NCBI GenBank assembly: GCA_029260295.1
Contig: JAJDDN010000008.1
Location: 62,001-126,000, forward strand
Reading direction: 5' to 3'
Source: Phycisphaerales bacterium
GTDB lineage: Bacteria; Planctomycetota; Phycisphaerae; Phycisphaerales; UBA1924
Length of the DNA stretch: 64,000 nt
Part shown: piece by piece, positions 35,706 through 44,162 of the stretch
Position numbering within the stretch: the first letter of the stretch is position 1
Layout: every line of letters starts with the position of its first letter
Program-made: the position numbers and the translations under genes
Notes under the pieces: generated by a model
What the model was told of the DNA's origin: nothing
The model's input: the letters and a program-made list of their open reading frames with translations, nothing else
Database searches by the model: none

Positions 35706-36766
35706 TACACCGCCTCCTTCCGCATCCCCAAGCTGCTCAAAAGCATCTCGATCAGAATCAGCACCAGCCCAGGCGCGAGTGCAACCGCGTACCGCTCATC
35801 CCACCGGGTCACCGACGCCGTCCCAAGCACCGTCTGATCACCGCGGGCGATGAGTTCCTGGTAAACCTGCGCCAGATCAATATCCCCGGTCCCGATCTCC
35901 AGATACGCCCCGCCCGGAGTCGCGGTCGCGATCTGCGAGAGTGTTCCCGAATCCAGCCGCGAGCGGACTTCAACCCCATTCTGTCGCACCGGGCGATTAT
36001 TCTCATCAACGACCCGGGCCCCGGATTCTGACCCGATACCAAGAGCGATGATCCGGATCCCCGCCGCCCCCGCAGCACGAGCCGCCTCAATCGGGAGCGA
36101 CTCCTGATCCTCGCCGTCAGTAATCAAAATGATGTCCCGATGACTCGTAGTCTCCGAATCTTCAAGATCATAAAACACCATATTCATGCACCTGCGGATC
36201 GCATCGCCGATATTGGTGCCACCGACATCAACAACCTTCGGCGAAAGCTCATCAAGTGCCAAATCAAAGAACAGGCGGTCAGTTGTTAATGGAGATTGAA
36301 CGGAGGACGAGCCCGCAAAGGCTACCAACCCCACGCGATCTGTCTTGAGCTCAGAAACCATGTCATTGATCCACAGCTTCGCCCGCTCAAGCCGATTCGG
36401 TGCCACATCCCGAACAAGCATTGATTTAGACACATCCACCAGGAACACAATGTCCCGCCCGAGCGTTTCGGTTGTTTCCTGGTGCGGATTCGATCGCGGC
36501 CGCATCGTTGCTCCAACAATGAGCAGCAGCCCAATCACCATCACCAGTGCCCGCGTCCATCCAATCAGCCGCCGCCGTTTACCCAGCAAATGCGACAATC
36601 GATCCGCATCGGCAAACCGTCCCGCTGCCCGAATCTTCATCCGAGCTGCGATCAGCCCAAGAGCCAGAATCCCCACAACACCCCAAGCCCCAAGCACCCA
36701 CCGTGGCTCGCCAAACTCAAACGCGGCTCCAAAAAACGATTCAAATAGCTGATCTAAATATCCCAT
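35705..36766 (-). CDS. batB: BatB von Willebrand factor A membrane protein
   Basis: 353 residues. Two N-terminal membrane helices (WVLGAWGVVGILALGLIAA and LIGWTRALVMVIGLLLIVGA), a VWA domain with MIDAS residues (FLVDVSKSM, TTDRLFF, ILITDGED) and a C-terminal helix (YAVALAPGLVLILIEMLLSS). ATG 36766 overlaps the batA stop (TGATG) with GGGGGAG upstream, so the longer frame to 36829 is not used. It should bind a partner through a divalent metal at the MIDAS, probably BatA or BatD, in the inner membrane with the VWA domain outside the cytoplasmic face or inside depending on topology, which I cannot settle. Confidence 0.88.
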   Translation of the reverse strand: MGYLDQLFESFFGAAFEFGEPRWVLGAWGVVGILALGLIAARMKIRAAGRFADADRLSHLLGKRRRLIGWTRALVMVIGLLLIVGATMRPRSNPHQETTETLGRDIVFLVDVSKSMLVRDVAPNRLERAKLWINDMVSELKTDRVGLVAFAGSSSVQSPLTTDRLFFDLALDELSPKVVDVGGTNIGDAIRRCMNMVFYDLEDSETTSHRDIILITDGEDQESLPIEAARAAGAAGIRIIALGIGSESGARVVDENNRPVRQNGVEVRSRLDSGTLSQIATATPGGAYLEIGTGDIDLAQVYQELIARGDQTVLGTASVTRWDERYAVALAPGLVLILIEMLLSSLGMRKEAV

Positions 36767-37809
36767 CACACGATCTCCCCCCCGACCCCAAGCCGCCACA
36801 GGTACCCAAAGCCAAGCAGCCCCAAGCATGCCACCGCAAACGGGTGGTACTGTTCTTCGTAACGGGTTGTCTCAGAAATTTGCACCTCGGTCCGTTCAAG
36901 CTCGTCAATCGTCGCGTAGACCTCCGAAAGATCGTCAAGGGAATCAACCCCCCAAAAACCTCCTCCGGTATGCTCGGCTACCGCCGCCATCCGTCCTTCG
37001 TTGACCTCTTGCCCCATCCGCATGCCGAAGCCAAACTGGTTTCTCACCCCGCCGCGGATGCCCACGATATAGATTGTAATTCCCCAGTCCGCCGCTAAGT
37101 GTGCCGCTTGATTGGGCGAGTAGTCCCCGGCCCGGTTCTCCCCATCAGTCAGCAGAATAATCGCCTTGCTCTTGATCTCGAAGTCTTGATCGTCCAAGTC
37201 AATTCTCATTGAATCCTCAGACGCCTTGAGGCGAGCGCAGGCGAGAACCAACGCATCGCCAATGGCCGTCGATCGTTCACTCTCCTGCCTTGGCAGTTCA
37301 ACCCGGCGGATCGCATCAACCAGTACATCATGCGACTGTGTCAGCGGCATCATCGTGTCGGCGTAGGACCCGAACACAATCAGCCCCAGCAGATCCCCAG
37401 GCCGCCCCTTGAGCTGGTCCCCGTCGCCGAGCACAAACTCCTCAACAACCTTCTTCACGGCTTCAAGCCTTGTCGTCCTGGTTCCCTCGAAGTTCGCCTG
37501 TTCATCCATAGACCCGGACCGGTCAACAACCAACTCGATCGCGATCGCGTCCTGCTGGCTCTTGCTATCAGTAATCGCTTCTCTCGGGCGTGCAAGGGCA
37601 AAGAGACCCGCAAGCAGCCCCGCCGAGAGCAGCAGGGGGCCAACCCAGCGTACTTTCATCCGCACACTGGAGCCCGCGGCTTTCAATCGCGTTGGCACCG
37701 ACGAAGCCACCCCATGCCGGCGTCGGTCACCGATCAACTCGATCACCCAGATCAAAGGCAGCACCGCCGCAAACCAAAGCACCCACGGGTACGCAAACTC
37801 AGCATTCAT
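36766..37809 (-). CDS. batA: BatA von Willebrand factor A membrane protein
   Basis: 347 residues. N-terminal membrane segments (YPWVLWFAAVLPLIWVIELI and VGPLLLSAGLLAGLFALA), then a VWA domain with IELVVDRSGSMDE, SERSTAIGDALVLA and IILLTDGENRAGDY as MIDAS elements, and a terminal helix (YHPFAVACLGLLGFGYLWRL). ATG 37809 overlaps the preceding gene's stop (ATGA). Order MoxR, DUF58, lipoprotein, BatA, BatB is the standard MoxR-operon arrangement, where the AAA+ ATPase is thought to remodel VWA-containing partners. Confidence 0.88.
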   Translation of the reverse strand: MNAEFAYPWVLWFAAVLPLIWVIELIGDRRRHGVASSVPTRLKAAGSSVRMKVRWVGPLLLSAGLLAGLFALARPREAITDSKSQQDAIAIELVVDRSGSMDEQANFEGTRTTRLEAVKKVVEEFVLGDGDQLKGRPGDLLGLIVFGSYADTMMPLTQSHDVLVDAIRRVELPRQESERSTAIGDALVLACARLKASEDSMRIDLDDQDFEIKSKAIILLTDGENRAGDYSPNQAAHLAADWGITIYIVGIRGGVRNQFGFGMRMGQEVNEGRMAAVAEHTGGGFWGVDSLDDLSEVYATIDELERTEVQISETTRYEEQYHPFAVACLGLLGFGYLWRLGVGGEIV

Positions 37810-38663
37810 AGATTCACCCCACACACTTCAACAGCACGCTGTGCCGCCGCCCGCACCCGATGGTGATCCACAACTCCCCCAGAGAATCGTTCCCGCTCGA
37901 TCTCATGAGAGATTAGAAGCAACTGCCCATGTTTTTCACTCAATGTATCAAGCGCCCTGTGCAGTGCCCCAAGATCTTCTTCCGACAGGGTCTCGGAGGC
38001 AGCGGCCACAGCCAACACGGCTTCTGGGTCAATCGATTCGAGCCCGCCGCCAGCACCACGCATCCGGAGCCACACAATAACAATCCCAGATATACACGCC
38101 ACCCCAAGCCCGCCCCAAACACCCCAACTCACACTTGGATTGTCCTCGGCAGCAACAATCGACGCCAATCCAATAGCCGGGTCCAGATCCCGTCCGTCGC
38201 CCTCTTCAAGCACCGGGGTCACCAGAACTTCAACCGGTGAAAGCCGGGCAATCCGCCTCCCTGCGGCTTCAGATTCCGCACGGATACCGATTGATGGCAC
38301 TTCATAAGTCCCGTCCAAAAACGGCTCAAGTTCATATTCAATCAACTGCGAATACACCGACCCATCAAACCGGATTTCCTTCGCCCGCTCAGTCGCATAC
38401 GCCCATCCTGCGCCGAGCCAGTCCGGGTCAATAAGCTCAACAGTCACGCCCTCGCCCCAGAGCACTGTAACACGAAGCGAAACCAATCCCGTCAGATCAA
38501 TCTCGGTTTCCATGATCTCAACACGCAGCCGGGCCCCGGTCATGGGTTCAGTAATCTCTGAAACAGAATCCGCCTCAAATGCCAACGCGGCCTCACTAGC
38601 CTCGCCGCACCCGCAAAGTAGCAGTGCAATCAATCCCAATATGAACAACAAGTATGCTTTCAT
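37806..38663 (-). CDS. Lipoprotein with one membrane helix in the MoxR/Bat operon
   Basis: 285 residues. Signal with Cys-rich lipobox (FILGLIALLLCGC), an extracytoplasmic beta-rich part (GARLRVEIMETEIDLTGLVS ... FLDGTYEVPSIGIRAESEA), a helix at about 182-200 (VSWGVWGGLGVACISGIVIV) and a helical cytoplasmic tail (SEEDLGALHRALDTLSEKHG, then ERFSGGVVDHHRVRAAAQRA). This matches the unnamed small membrane protein (DUF4381-like) that sits between DUF58 and BatA in many MoxR operons; exact family assignment is from layout, not search. It overlaps its neighbours by 4 bp on both sides. Confidence 0.7.
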   Translation of the reverse strand: MKAYLLFILGLIALLLCGCGEASEAALAFEADSVSEITEPMTGARLRVEIMETEIDLTGLVSLRVTVLWGEGVTVELIDPDWLGAGWAYATERAKEIRFDGSVYSQLIEYELEPFLDGTYEVPSIGIRAESEAAGRRIARLSPVEVLVTPVLEEGDGRDLDPAIGLASIVAAEDNPSVSWGVWGGLGVACISGIVIVWLRMRGAGGGLESIDPEAVLAVAAASETLSEEDLGALHRALDTLSEKHGQLLLISHEIERERFSGGVVDHHRVRAAAQRAVEVCGVNL

Positions 38664-39571
38664 CGCCGCTTCCCCCGAACCTGAAAGTACCGCACCAACT
38701 CGTCGGCATAATCTCGCCCAGTTGAAAGCTCCACATGATCGATCTGCGCTTTCTTCAGCGTAGATAAAATCAACTCGTTCTCCAGCACCGCTTGTTTCGA
38801 GTATCGCTCCCGAACCCGCTTGGAGCCTGTATCCACCATAAACCGGTGCCCGCTCATCGGATCATGCATCCGCACCACCCCAGACCGAGGCAGCTCAAAC
38901 TCTCGCGGGTCCGTAAACTGCAGCGCGATCACCTCATGCTTCCGCGACAGCATCCGCATGGTCTTGCCCCAGTTGGGCTCCGTTTCATTGTTCAGTCCCG
39001 ACAAGAAATCCGACAGCACGATGATGATGCACCGCCGCTTGTGTGTCCGCCCGATCTCAGTGAGCACCGAAGATAAATCTTCTTGGTTATCTCCAGGCGA
39101 AGCATCAATCAGTTCCCGGATAATCCGCATCCCATGCAGCCGCCCCTTAGTCGCAGGCACATGCAGCGTCTTTCCGTCCTCAAGATGGTCCGAACCAAAC
39201 AAGCACAGCCCAACCTTGTCGTTGTTCCGTCCGGCGGCGAGCGTCAGCACCGCCCCAACCTCGCTCATCAGTTCATGCTTGGACCTCCGGACCGTGCCAA
39301 ATGCGGTGGAGCGAGAGCAATCCACCGCAAGCACAACCGTCAGTTGCCGTTCTTCTTCAAACCGCTTAATAAACGGCCGCCCCATCCGAGCCGTGACATT
39401 CCAATCGATCGACCGGACATCATCCCCCGGCTGGTACTCGCGTACTTCCGAGAACTCGATCCCCTGGCCTTTAAAAGCTGAGTGGTACGACCCTCCGAAC
39501 ATATCGTCCACCCGTCTCCGGGCACGGATCTCGAGCCGCTTGACTGCCTGCATGAGTTCTTCAGTAATCAT
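38660..39571 (-). CDS. DUF58 (VWA-like) protein
   Basis: 303-residue cytoplasmic DUF58 protein. The family signature GQGIEFSEVREYQPGDDVRS followed by IDWNVTARMGRPFIKRFEEE is exact. A VWA-type fold follows, with VVLAVDCSRSTAFGT at the MIDAS position and CIIIVLSDFLSG later. ATG 39571 is supported by the normal DUF58 N-terminus (MITEELMQAVKRLEIRARRR); the longer frame to 39667 would run into moxR. Function in the family is unknown beyond association with MoxR ATPases. Gap to moxR is 22 bp. Confidence 0.9.
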   Translation of the reverse strand: MITEELMQAVKRLEIRARRRVDDMFGGSYHSAFKGQGIEFSEVREYQPGDDVRSIDWNVTARMGRPFIKRFEEERQLTVVLAVDCSRSTAFGTVRRSKHELMSEVGAVLTLAAGRNNDKVGLCLFGSDHLEDGKTLHVPATKGRLHGMRIIRELIDASPGDNQEDLSSVLTEIGRTHKRRCIIIVLSDFLSGLNNETEPNWGKTMRMLSRKHEVIALQFTDPREFELPRSGVVRMHDPMSGHRFMVDTGSKRVRERYSKQAVLENELILSTLKKAQIDHVELSTGRDYADELVRYFQVRGKRR

Positions 39572-39593
39572 CCGATTCTCACAGCTCGATTCA

Positions 39594-40610
39594 TCAAGGG
39601 ATCGCGATCCGATCAAACACTTCCTGCACCAGGTCTTCGGATGTGATTCCCTCGGCCTCTGCTTCATACGAGATCATCACCCGGTGCCTCATCACATCCA
39701 TCCCAACCATTTTGATATCGCTCGGCGTCACAAACCCGCGTCCTTCAAGGAATGCGTTGGCGCGGGCCGCGCGTGCCAGCGAAAGCGACGCACGAGGCGA
39801 TGCCCCAAACTCGATCATTTTTTCCATGTCCATCGACCACTTGACACCGACCGCCCCCGGATCACGCGTCGCCTGAACCAGCGAAACAATGTAGGTCTTG
39901 AGCTTGTCATCAATGTAGACTTCATTAACTGTCTTCCGCGCTTGGCCGAGTTGATCCAGCGTCAGCATTGCAGAAACAGTGGGGGTCTCAATCGTCGAGA
40001 TCATGCGATCAACAATCAGCCGCTCATCATCCGGCGTCGGATACCCGACCTTGATCTTGAGCATGAACCGATCCACCTGGGCTTCTGGCAGCGGGTATGT
40101 TCCCTCTTGCTCGATCGGGTTTTGTGTTGCCAGCACCAGGAAAGGCTCCCCAGAGGCGACGAGCGAGTGTGTCTCTCCCCCGATCGTTGCATGTTTTTCC
40201 TGCATCGCTTCAAGCAATGCAGATTGCACCTTGGCAGGAGCCCGGTTAATCTCGTCGGCCAGGACAATATTGGCGAAGATCGGACCTTTCCGAGCAGTAA
40301 AGGTCGCTTCCTTCGGGTTGTAAATCTCAGTCCCGATCAGATCCGCAGGCAGCAGGTCGGGCGTGAACTGGATCCGAGCAAACTTTGCGTGGAGTGCATC
40401 GGCGAGCGTCGTAACGGTCAGCGTCTTGGCCAATCCAGGCACGCCTTCGAGCAGGACATGCCCGCCAGTAAGCAGCCCGATCACCAGCGAACGGATCATT
40501 TGCTCCTGGCCCACAACCACAGTCCCGACCGCCCCGATTAACGCATTAATTGGCTCGGCTTGTCTTTGAACCTGTTCGTCACTTGGTGCATTGCTCATCG
40601 TCGTATTCAT
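39594..40610 (-). CDS. MoxR-family AAA+ ATPase
   Basis: 338 residues. Walker A GVPGLAKTLT, FTPDLLPADLIGTEIYNP, Walker B IVLADEINRAPAKVQSALLE, MQEKHATIGGET, sensor FLVLATQNPIEQEGTYPLPE, then QVDRFMLKIKVGYP, and the C-terminal lid with SPRASLSLARAARANAFLEG. These are diagnostic MoxR-proper blocks. ATG 40610 lies seven bases after AGGAG; the frame reaches a GTG at 40625. First gene of an eight-gene minus-strand operon. Predicted chaperone-like ATPase that assembles or activates the VWA proteins downstream. Confidence 0.93.
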   Translation of the reverse strand: MNTTMSNAPSDEQVQRQAEPINALIGAVGTVVVGQEQMIRSLVIGLLTGGHVLLEGVPGLAKTLTVTTLADALHAKFARIQFTPDLLPADLIGTEIYNPKEATFTARKGPIFANIVLADEINRAPAKVQSALLEAMQEKHATIGGETHSLVASGEPFLVLATQNPIEQEGTYPLPEAQVDRFMLKIKVGYPTPDDERLIVDRMISTIETPTVSAMLTLDQLGQARKTVNEVYIDDKLKTYIVSLVQATRDPGAVGVKWSMDMEKMIEFGASPRASLSLARAARANAFLEGRGFVTPSDIKMVGMDVMRHRVMISYEAEAEGITSEDLVQEVFDRIAIP

Positions 40611-40637
40611 TCGCGTGCTCCTCACACAATCCTACAT

Positions 40638-40673
40638 AAAAAACAGTGCCCACGCACAAAACGGGTCACTGTT
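40638..40673 (-). terminator. Rho-independent terminator after the DUF3467 gene
   Basis: On the minus strand AACAGTG(A)CCC pairs with GGGCACTGTT around an 11-nt loop and is followed by TTTT, with one bulged A in the stem. Confidence 0.75.
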
Positions 40674-40751
40674 GTTCTACTTCATTAAGATGTTCAGGTT
40701 GACCGATTCGGTCATGAATTTGAAACAATTCTTCTCGAATCACCAGTCGGG

Positions 40752-41078
40752 TTAGTTGGCACTCGGTGGGGTGCCTTCGGCTGGCGGGGCAGGATTGATA
40801 TCGATTTCACCGAACCGCTCTTCGTACTGGCGTACAGCCGATCCGATCGACATCGCGAGTCTCTTGGCTCCAGCCCAGTTCATCACAACCCGTGATCCAA
40901 CCGAGAACACAACGGTCGGTGGCTGGCCGGGTGCCTGCATTGGCATATTGAGCCCGAAATCCATGATCAGCTCATCGCTGGTGTTGGAGGTGCGGATTGT
41001 GTTGGCGTAGGTCGTTTGCATCTTGGTTTCGTCGATGCGAAGCTGAACCTGCTGTTGTTGTGGCTGCTGATCGGTCAT
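40752..41078 (-). CDS. DUF3467 protein
   Basis: 108 residues after choosing ATG 41078, which has GGAG ten bases upstream; the open frame beyond it crosses tRNA-Leu and is not coding. The N-terminus is Gln-rich (MTDQQPQQQQVQLRIDETKM), then YANTIRTSNTSDELIMDFGL and VVFSVGSRVVMNWAGAKRLA, which match the small DUF3467 family found across bacteria and archaea with no known function. The C-terminus is Pro-rich. It stands alone, with its own terminator 80 bp downstream. Confidence 0.8.
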   Translation of the reverse strand: MTDQQPQQQQVQLRIDETKMQTTYANTIRTSNTSDELIMDFGLNMPMQAPGQPPTVVFSVGSRVVMNWAGAKRLAMSIGSAVRQYEERFGEIDINPAPPAEGTPPSAN

Positions 41079-41137
41079 AATCGGAGAACTCCGTTTTTGT
41101 GTGGTTTGTGAAAGAATTTTGGTCAAAATGACCGCAA

Positions 41138-41221
41138 TGCCGGGGGGGGGAATCGAACCCCCACTCTGTTTCCAGAAGCGGATTTTGAATCCGCCGCGTC
41201 TACCAATTCCGCCACCTCGGC
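41138..41221 (-). tRNA. tRNA-Leu (anticodon CAA)
   Basis: 84 nt on the minus strand. Acceptor GCCGAGG/CCCCGGC, D arm GCGGAATTGGTAGACGC, anticodon arm GCGGA-TTCAAAA-TCCGC with anticodon CAA, 15-nt variable arm and T arm GGGGG-TTCGATT-CCCCC, discriminator A. The acceptor has an A.C mismatch at pair 5-68 that is unusual. CCA is not encoded. Confidence 0.93.
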
Positions 41222-41451
41222 TGTGGGCCACCATCCTAGCCACCAAACGCCCCCCTATCTGCCCCAAGCCCCTTCTCATCCGTCAAGTACGCCTCATCTA
41301 TAGCCGATATTGCGTCTACAATATCAGTCCTGCCGAACTGTTCGGTAGGGTCGGACCGGGTCGCAGGCGTGCGCTGGCGGTTCTGACAGCAGCCCCGCAC
41401 GCACCAACACCTTTCTTAAACGGATAGGTGTCTAAATAAGGCAATTTATCA

Positions 41452-42795
41452 ATGTCCAACACCGTTAAAATCGAAGATATCGGCCCATGTCGCAAGAAAA
41501 TCTCCATTGATGTTCCGGCTACCAAAGTAGATGAGGCCATGGAAACCGCGTTTGCAGCCGTTTCACACGAAGCATCAATCCCTGGTTTCCGTAAGGGGCG
41601 TGCCCCGCGTCGTCTCGTCGAGAAACGATTTGGCTCCTATGTCAAAGACGAAACCCGCTCACGCCTCTGCACCTCGGCGTATCAAGAGGCCGTCGAAGAG
41701 AGTGAACTTAAAGTCTTGGGCCACCCACCAGTTGAGTACTTCGAAGATATCGAAGTCGAAGCCGGCAAACCTGTCCACATCGAAGTCGAAGTCGAAGTGA
41801 TGCCAGAGTTCGATATCCCGGAGCTCAAGGGCATCGAGGTCCTCAAGCCAGAGGCCACACTCCCAGACGGCATGGTTGACGACGAGATCAAGAAAATCGC
41901 GATCAACGAGGGCGACCTCGATGAGCAAGACAAGTCCACCAAGGGCAACTACCTCACTGGTAAAGCCGTTATGGTTGACAGCGATGGCACCGAGCATTAC
42001 AACATCGACGGTGCTGTTGTCCAGCTTCCAGAAGATGGCGACGAGGGAATGATCCTTGGCGTAATCGTTCCGGACTTTAACAAGCAAGTCGGTACTCCAA
42101 AGGAAGGCGACACCGTCACCATCAAGGTCAAGGGGCCTGAAAATCACGAGGTCGAAGCACTCCGTGGCAAGGACCTCGTCGTGACCTTCGAGGTCGTTAA
42201 AATCTATGCGATCGTCCCCGCACCGATGGCAGACATCGTTGCTAAGTACGGCTTTGCATCCGAAGACCAGCTCCGAGAAATGGTCACCACCCGTCTCGAT
42301 CAACGCGCAGCTGCCCAGCAGCAGGGCGTGATGCGTCAGCAGGTCCTCCGGTTCTTGTCAGGCAAGATCGAGTTTGATCTTCCCGCCGGTCTCAGTGCCC
42401 AGCAAGCCGCCCGTTCGCTCGAGCGTCAACGCATGGAACTCATGTACCGCGGCGTAGATCCAACCGAGATCGAAACCAATATGGCCCAGCTCCGAAGCGC
42501 CTCAGCGGCACGAGCAACCGCGGAACTCAAGCAGTTCTTTATCATCAACAAGATCGCAGAATCGCTCGATGTTCAGGTTGAAGAAGCCGAGATTAATGCC
42601 CAGATCGTTCAGATGGCGATGCAGCAGAACAAGCGTCCTGAACAGCTCCGCGATGAACTGATCAAGAGCGGCCAGGGTCAGACACTTGTCCAGCAAGTCC
42701 GTGAGCACAAAACTGTGGACAAGATCCTCGAGGATGCCAAAGTCGAAGAGGTCTCCGCCGATGACTTCAATAAGAAGATGAAGGACGCTGAATAA
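41452..42795 (+). CDS. tig: Trigger factor (ribosome-associated chaperone/prolyl isomerase)
   Basis: 447 residues, normal family length. The N-terminal ribosome-binding domain carries the signature GFRKGRAPRRLVEKRFG (about 45-61). The central FKBP-like PPIase domain runs about 155-265 (YNIDGAVVQLPEDGDEGMIL ... ALRGKDLVVTFEVVKIYAIV) and the helical C-terminal chaperone domain follows (LDQRAAAQQQGVMRQQVLRF, ending FNKKMKDAE). In many bacteria tig precedes clpP/clpX; here citrate synthase follows instead, behind a strong terminator, so it is monocistronic. Confidence 0.93.
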   Translation: MSNTVKIEDIGPCRKKISIDVPATKVDEAMETAFAAVSHEASIPGFRKGRAPRRLVEKRFGSYVKDETRSRLCTSAYQEAVEESELKVLGHPPVEYFEDIEVEAGKPVHIEVEVEVMPEFDIPELKGIEVLKPEATLPDGMVDDEIKKIAINEGDLDEQDKSTKGNYLTGKAVMVDSDGTEHYNIDGAVVQLPEDGDEGMILGVIVPDFNKQVGTPKEGDTVTIKVKGPENHEVEALRGKDLVVTFEVVKIYAIVPAPMADIVAKYGFASEDQLREMVTTRLDQRAAAQQQGVMRQQVLRFLSGKIEFDLPAGLSAQQAARSLERQRMELMYRGVDPTEIETNMAQLRSASAARATAELKQFFIINKIAESLDVQVEEAEINAQIVQMAMQQNKRPEQLRDELIKSGQGQTLVQQVREHKTVDKILEDAKVEEVSADDFNKKMKDAE

Positions 42796-42824
42796 GCGGC
42801 CTTTCCTCATATAAACTCACACTG

Positions 42825-42853
42825 AACCCGGCATTTATGCCGGGTTCTTTTTT
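42825..42853 (+). terminator. Rho-independent terminator after tig
   Basis: AACCCGGCAT-TT-ATGCCGGGTT, a perfect 10 bp stem, followed by CTTTTTT. Confidence 0.92.
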
Positions 42854-42917
42854 GCTCAGTGCCTAAGATAGCACGGTAAAAATCTCCATATTCAAACACC
42901 GACCGAGGAGCCCAGCC

Positions 42918-44072
42918 ATGACCACCGCACCCACCCACGCCAAAGGCCTCGAAGGCGTTATCGCAGGCGAAACAGAAATCTGTAATGTCGAGCAAACCTC
43001 ACTTGTTTACAGAGGCTACGAGATCGCAGACCTCGCTGCAAACGCAACCTTCGAAGAAGTTGCCTATCTCCTGATCGTCGGAGAAAAACCAAACGCCGAC
43101 CAGCTCGCCGCCTTCAAAGCCGACCTCATCGCAAACCGCGCCCTCCCACAACCGGTCGTCGATTTCCTCAAAACCTCAGGCGATCTGGTCAACAACAACT
43201 CCGCCGTCCCGATGGACATCCTCCGCACCGCCGTTTCTATCCAGTCCCATGTTGACCCGGACTGCCAGGACAACTCGCCAGAAGCGAACCTCAACAAGTC
43301 CAAGCGTCTCCTTGCCATGATCCCGACCATGATCGGGCATATGCAAAACTCCATCGAAGGCAAAGACTTCATCGCCCCAAACGCGAACCTCTCGCACTCG
43401 GCAAACCTCCTCTACATGATGACCGGCTCAGAACCAACCCCAGAAGCCGAGAAGGTCATGGATGTTTCGCTCGTTCTCTACGCAGAGCATGACTACAACG
43501 CATCGACCTTCACCGCCCGCGTCATCACAGGCACTCTTGCCGATATGCACGGCGGAGTCACCGGCGCCATCGCAGCACTCAAAGGCAAACTCCACGGCGG
43601 GGCAAACGAAGCCGCCATGGACATGCTCTCCGATATCCGCACCGACATTGGCCCAGAAAACGACACGGGTAAAATCACCGACTGGATGCACAACGCCTTC
43701 GCCGAAAAACGCAAGCTCATGGGCTTCGGTCACCGTGTATACAAAAACGGCGACCACCGCGCCCCGATCCTCCACGCTCTGGGCCGCAAGGCAGCAGAAG
43801 CACGCGGGGACGAGTTCGTCAAGCTCTTTGACCTCGGCGAAACTGTCCAAAAAATCATGGAAGACGAAAAGAAGATCTACCCCAATGTCGACTTCCCCTG
43901 CGGCATGACCTACTTCACCATGGGCATCCCCGTCCCGCAATACACCCCAATTTTCGTCGCTTCCCGCATCACTGGCTGGTGTGCCCACATCATGGAACAA
44001 CACGCCAACAACCGCCTGATCCGCCCACGCGTTGCCTACATCGGTCCGGCACTACGCAACTGGAACGACTAA
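42918..44072 (+). CDS. gltA: Citrate synthase
   Basis: 384-residue citrate synthase, entry enzyme of the TCA cycle (oxaloacetate + acetyl-CoA). Conserved blocks are YRGYEIADLAANATFEEVAY, LLYMMTGSEPTPEAEKVMD, EHDYNASTFTARVITGTLAD, KLHGGANEAAMDML (catalytic His), MGFGHRVYKNGDHRAPIL (the PROSITE-type signature with the second His) and the late FPCGMTYFTMGIPVPQYTPI. The short length and lack of an NADH-site N-terminal domain point to the dimeric (Gram-positive/archaeal-like) type; a methylcitrate synthase role cannot be excluded. Own terminator downstream. Confidence 0.92.
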   Translation: MTTAPTHAKGLEGVIAGETEICNVEQTSLVYRGYEIADLAANATFEEVAYLLIVGEKPNADQLAAFKADLIANRALPQPVVDFLKTSGDLVNNNSAVPMDILRTAVSIQSHVDPDCQDNSPEANLNKSKRLLAMIPTMIGHMQNSIEGKDFIAPNANLSHSANLLYMMTGSEPTPEAEKVMDVSLVLYAEHDYNASTFTARVITGTLADMHGGVTGAIAALKGKLHGGANEAAMDMLSDIRTDIGPENDTGKITDWMHNAFAEKRKLMGFGHRVYKNGDHRAPILHALGRKAAEARGDEFVKLFDLGETVQKIMEDEKKIYPNVDFPCGMTYFTMGIPVPQYTPIFVASRITGWCAHIMEQHANNRLIRPRVAYIGPALRNWND

Positions 44073-44093
44073 CACGACGACTCAAACTAATCC

Positions 44094-44123
44094 AAAGGCC
44101 TATGCAACCGCATGGGCCTTTTT
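44094..44123 (+). terminator. Rho-independent terminator after citrate synthase
   Basis: AAAGGCC-TATGC-AACC-GCATG-GGCCTTT stem with one mismatch and a T run (CCTTTTTCC). Confidence 0.85.
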
Positions 44124-44162
44124 CCTACTATATAGTCAGACGACCACATCTCCGGAGTCCAT

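Noticed and set aside
38820-40541. 573-codon plus-strand frame
   Set aside because: It lies antisense to DUF58 and moxR, has Arg/Pro/Ser-rich composition and no recognisable motif.
41079-41279. N-terminal extension of the DUF3467 frame
   Set aside because: It is a read-through of tRNA-Leu on the same strand. The family start (MTDQQ) has its own Shine-Dalgarno.
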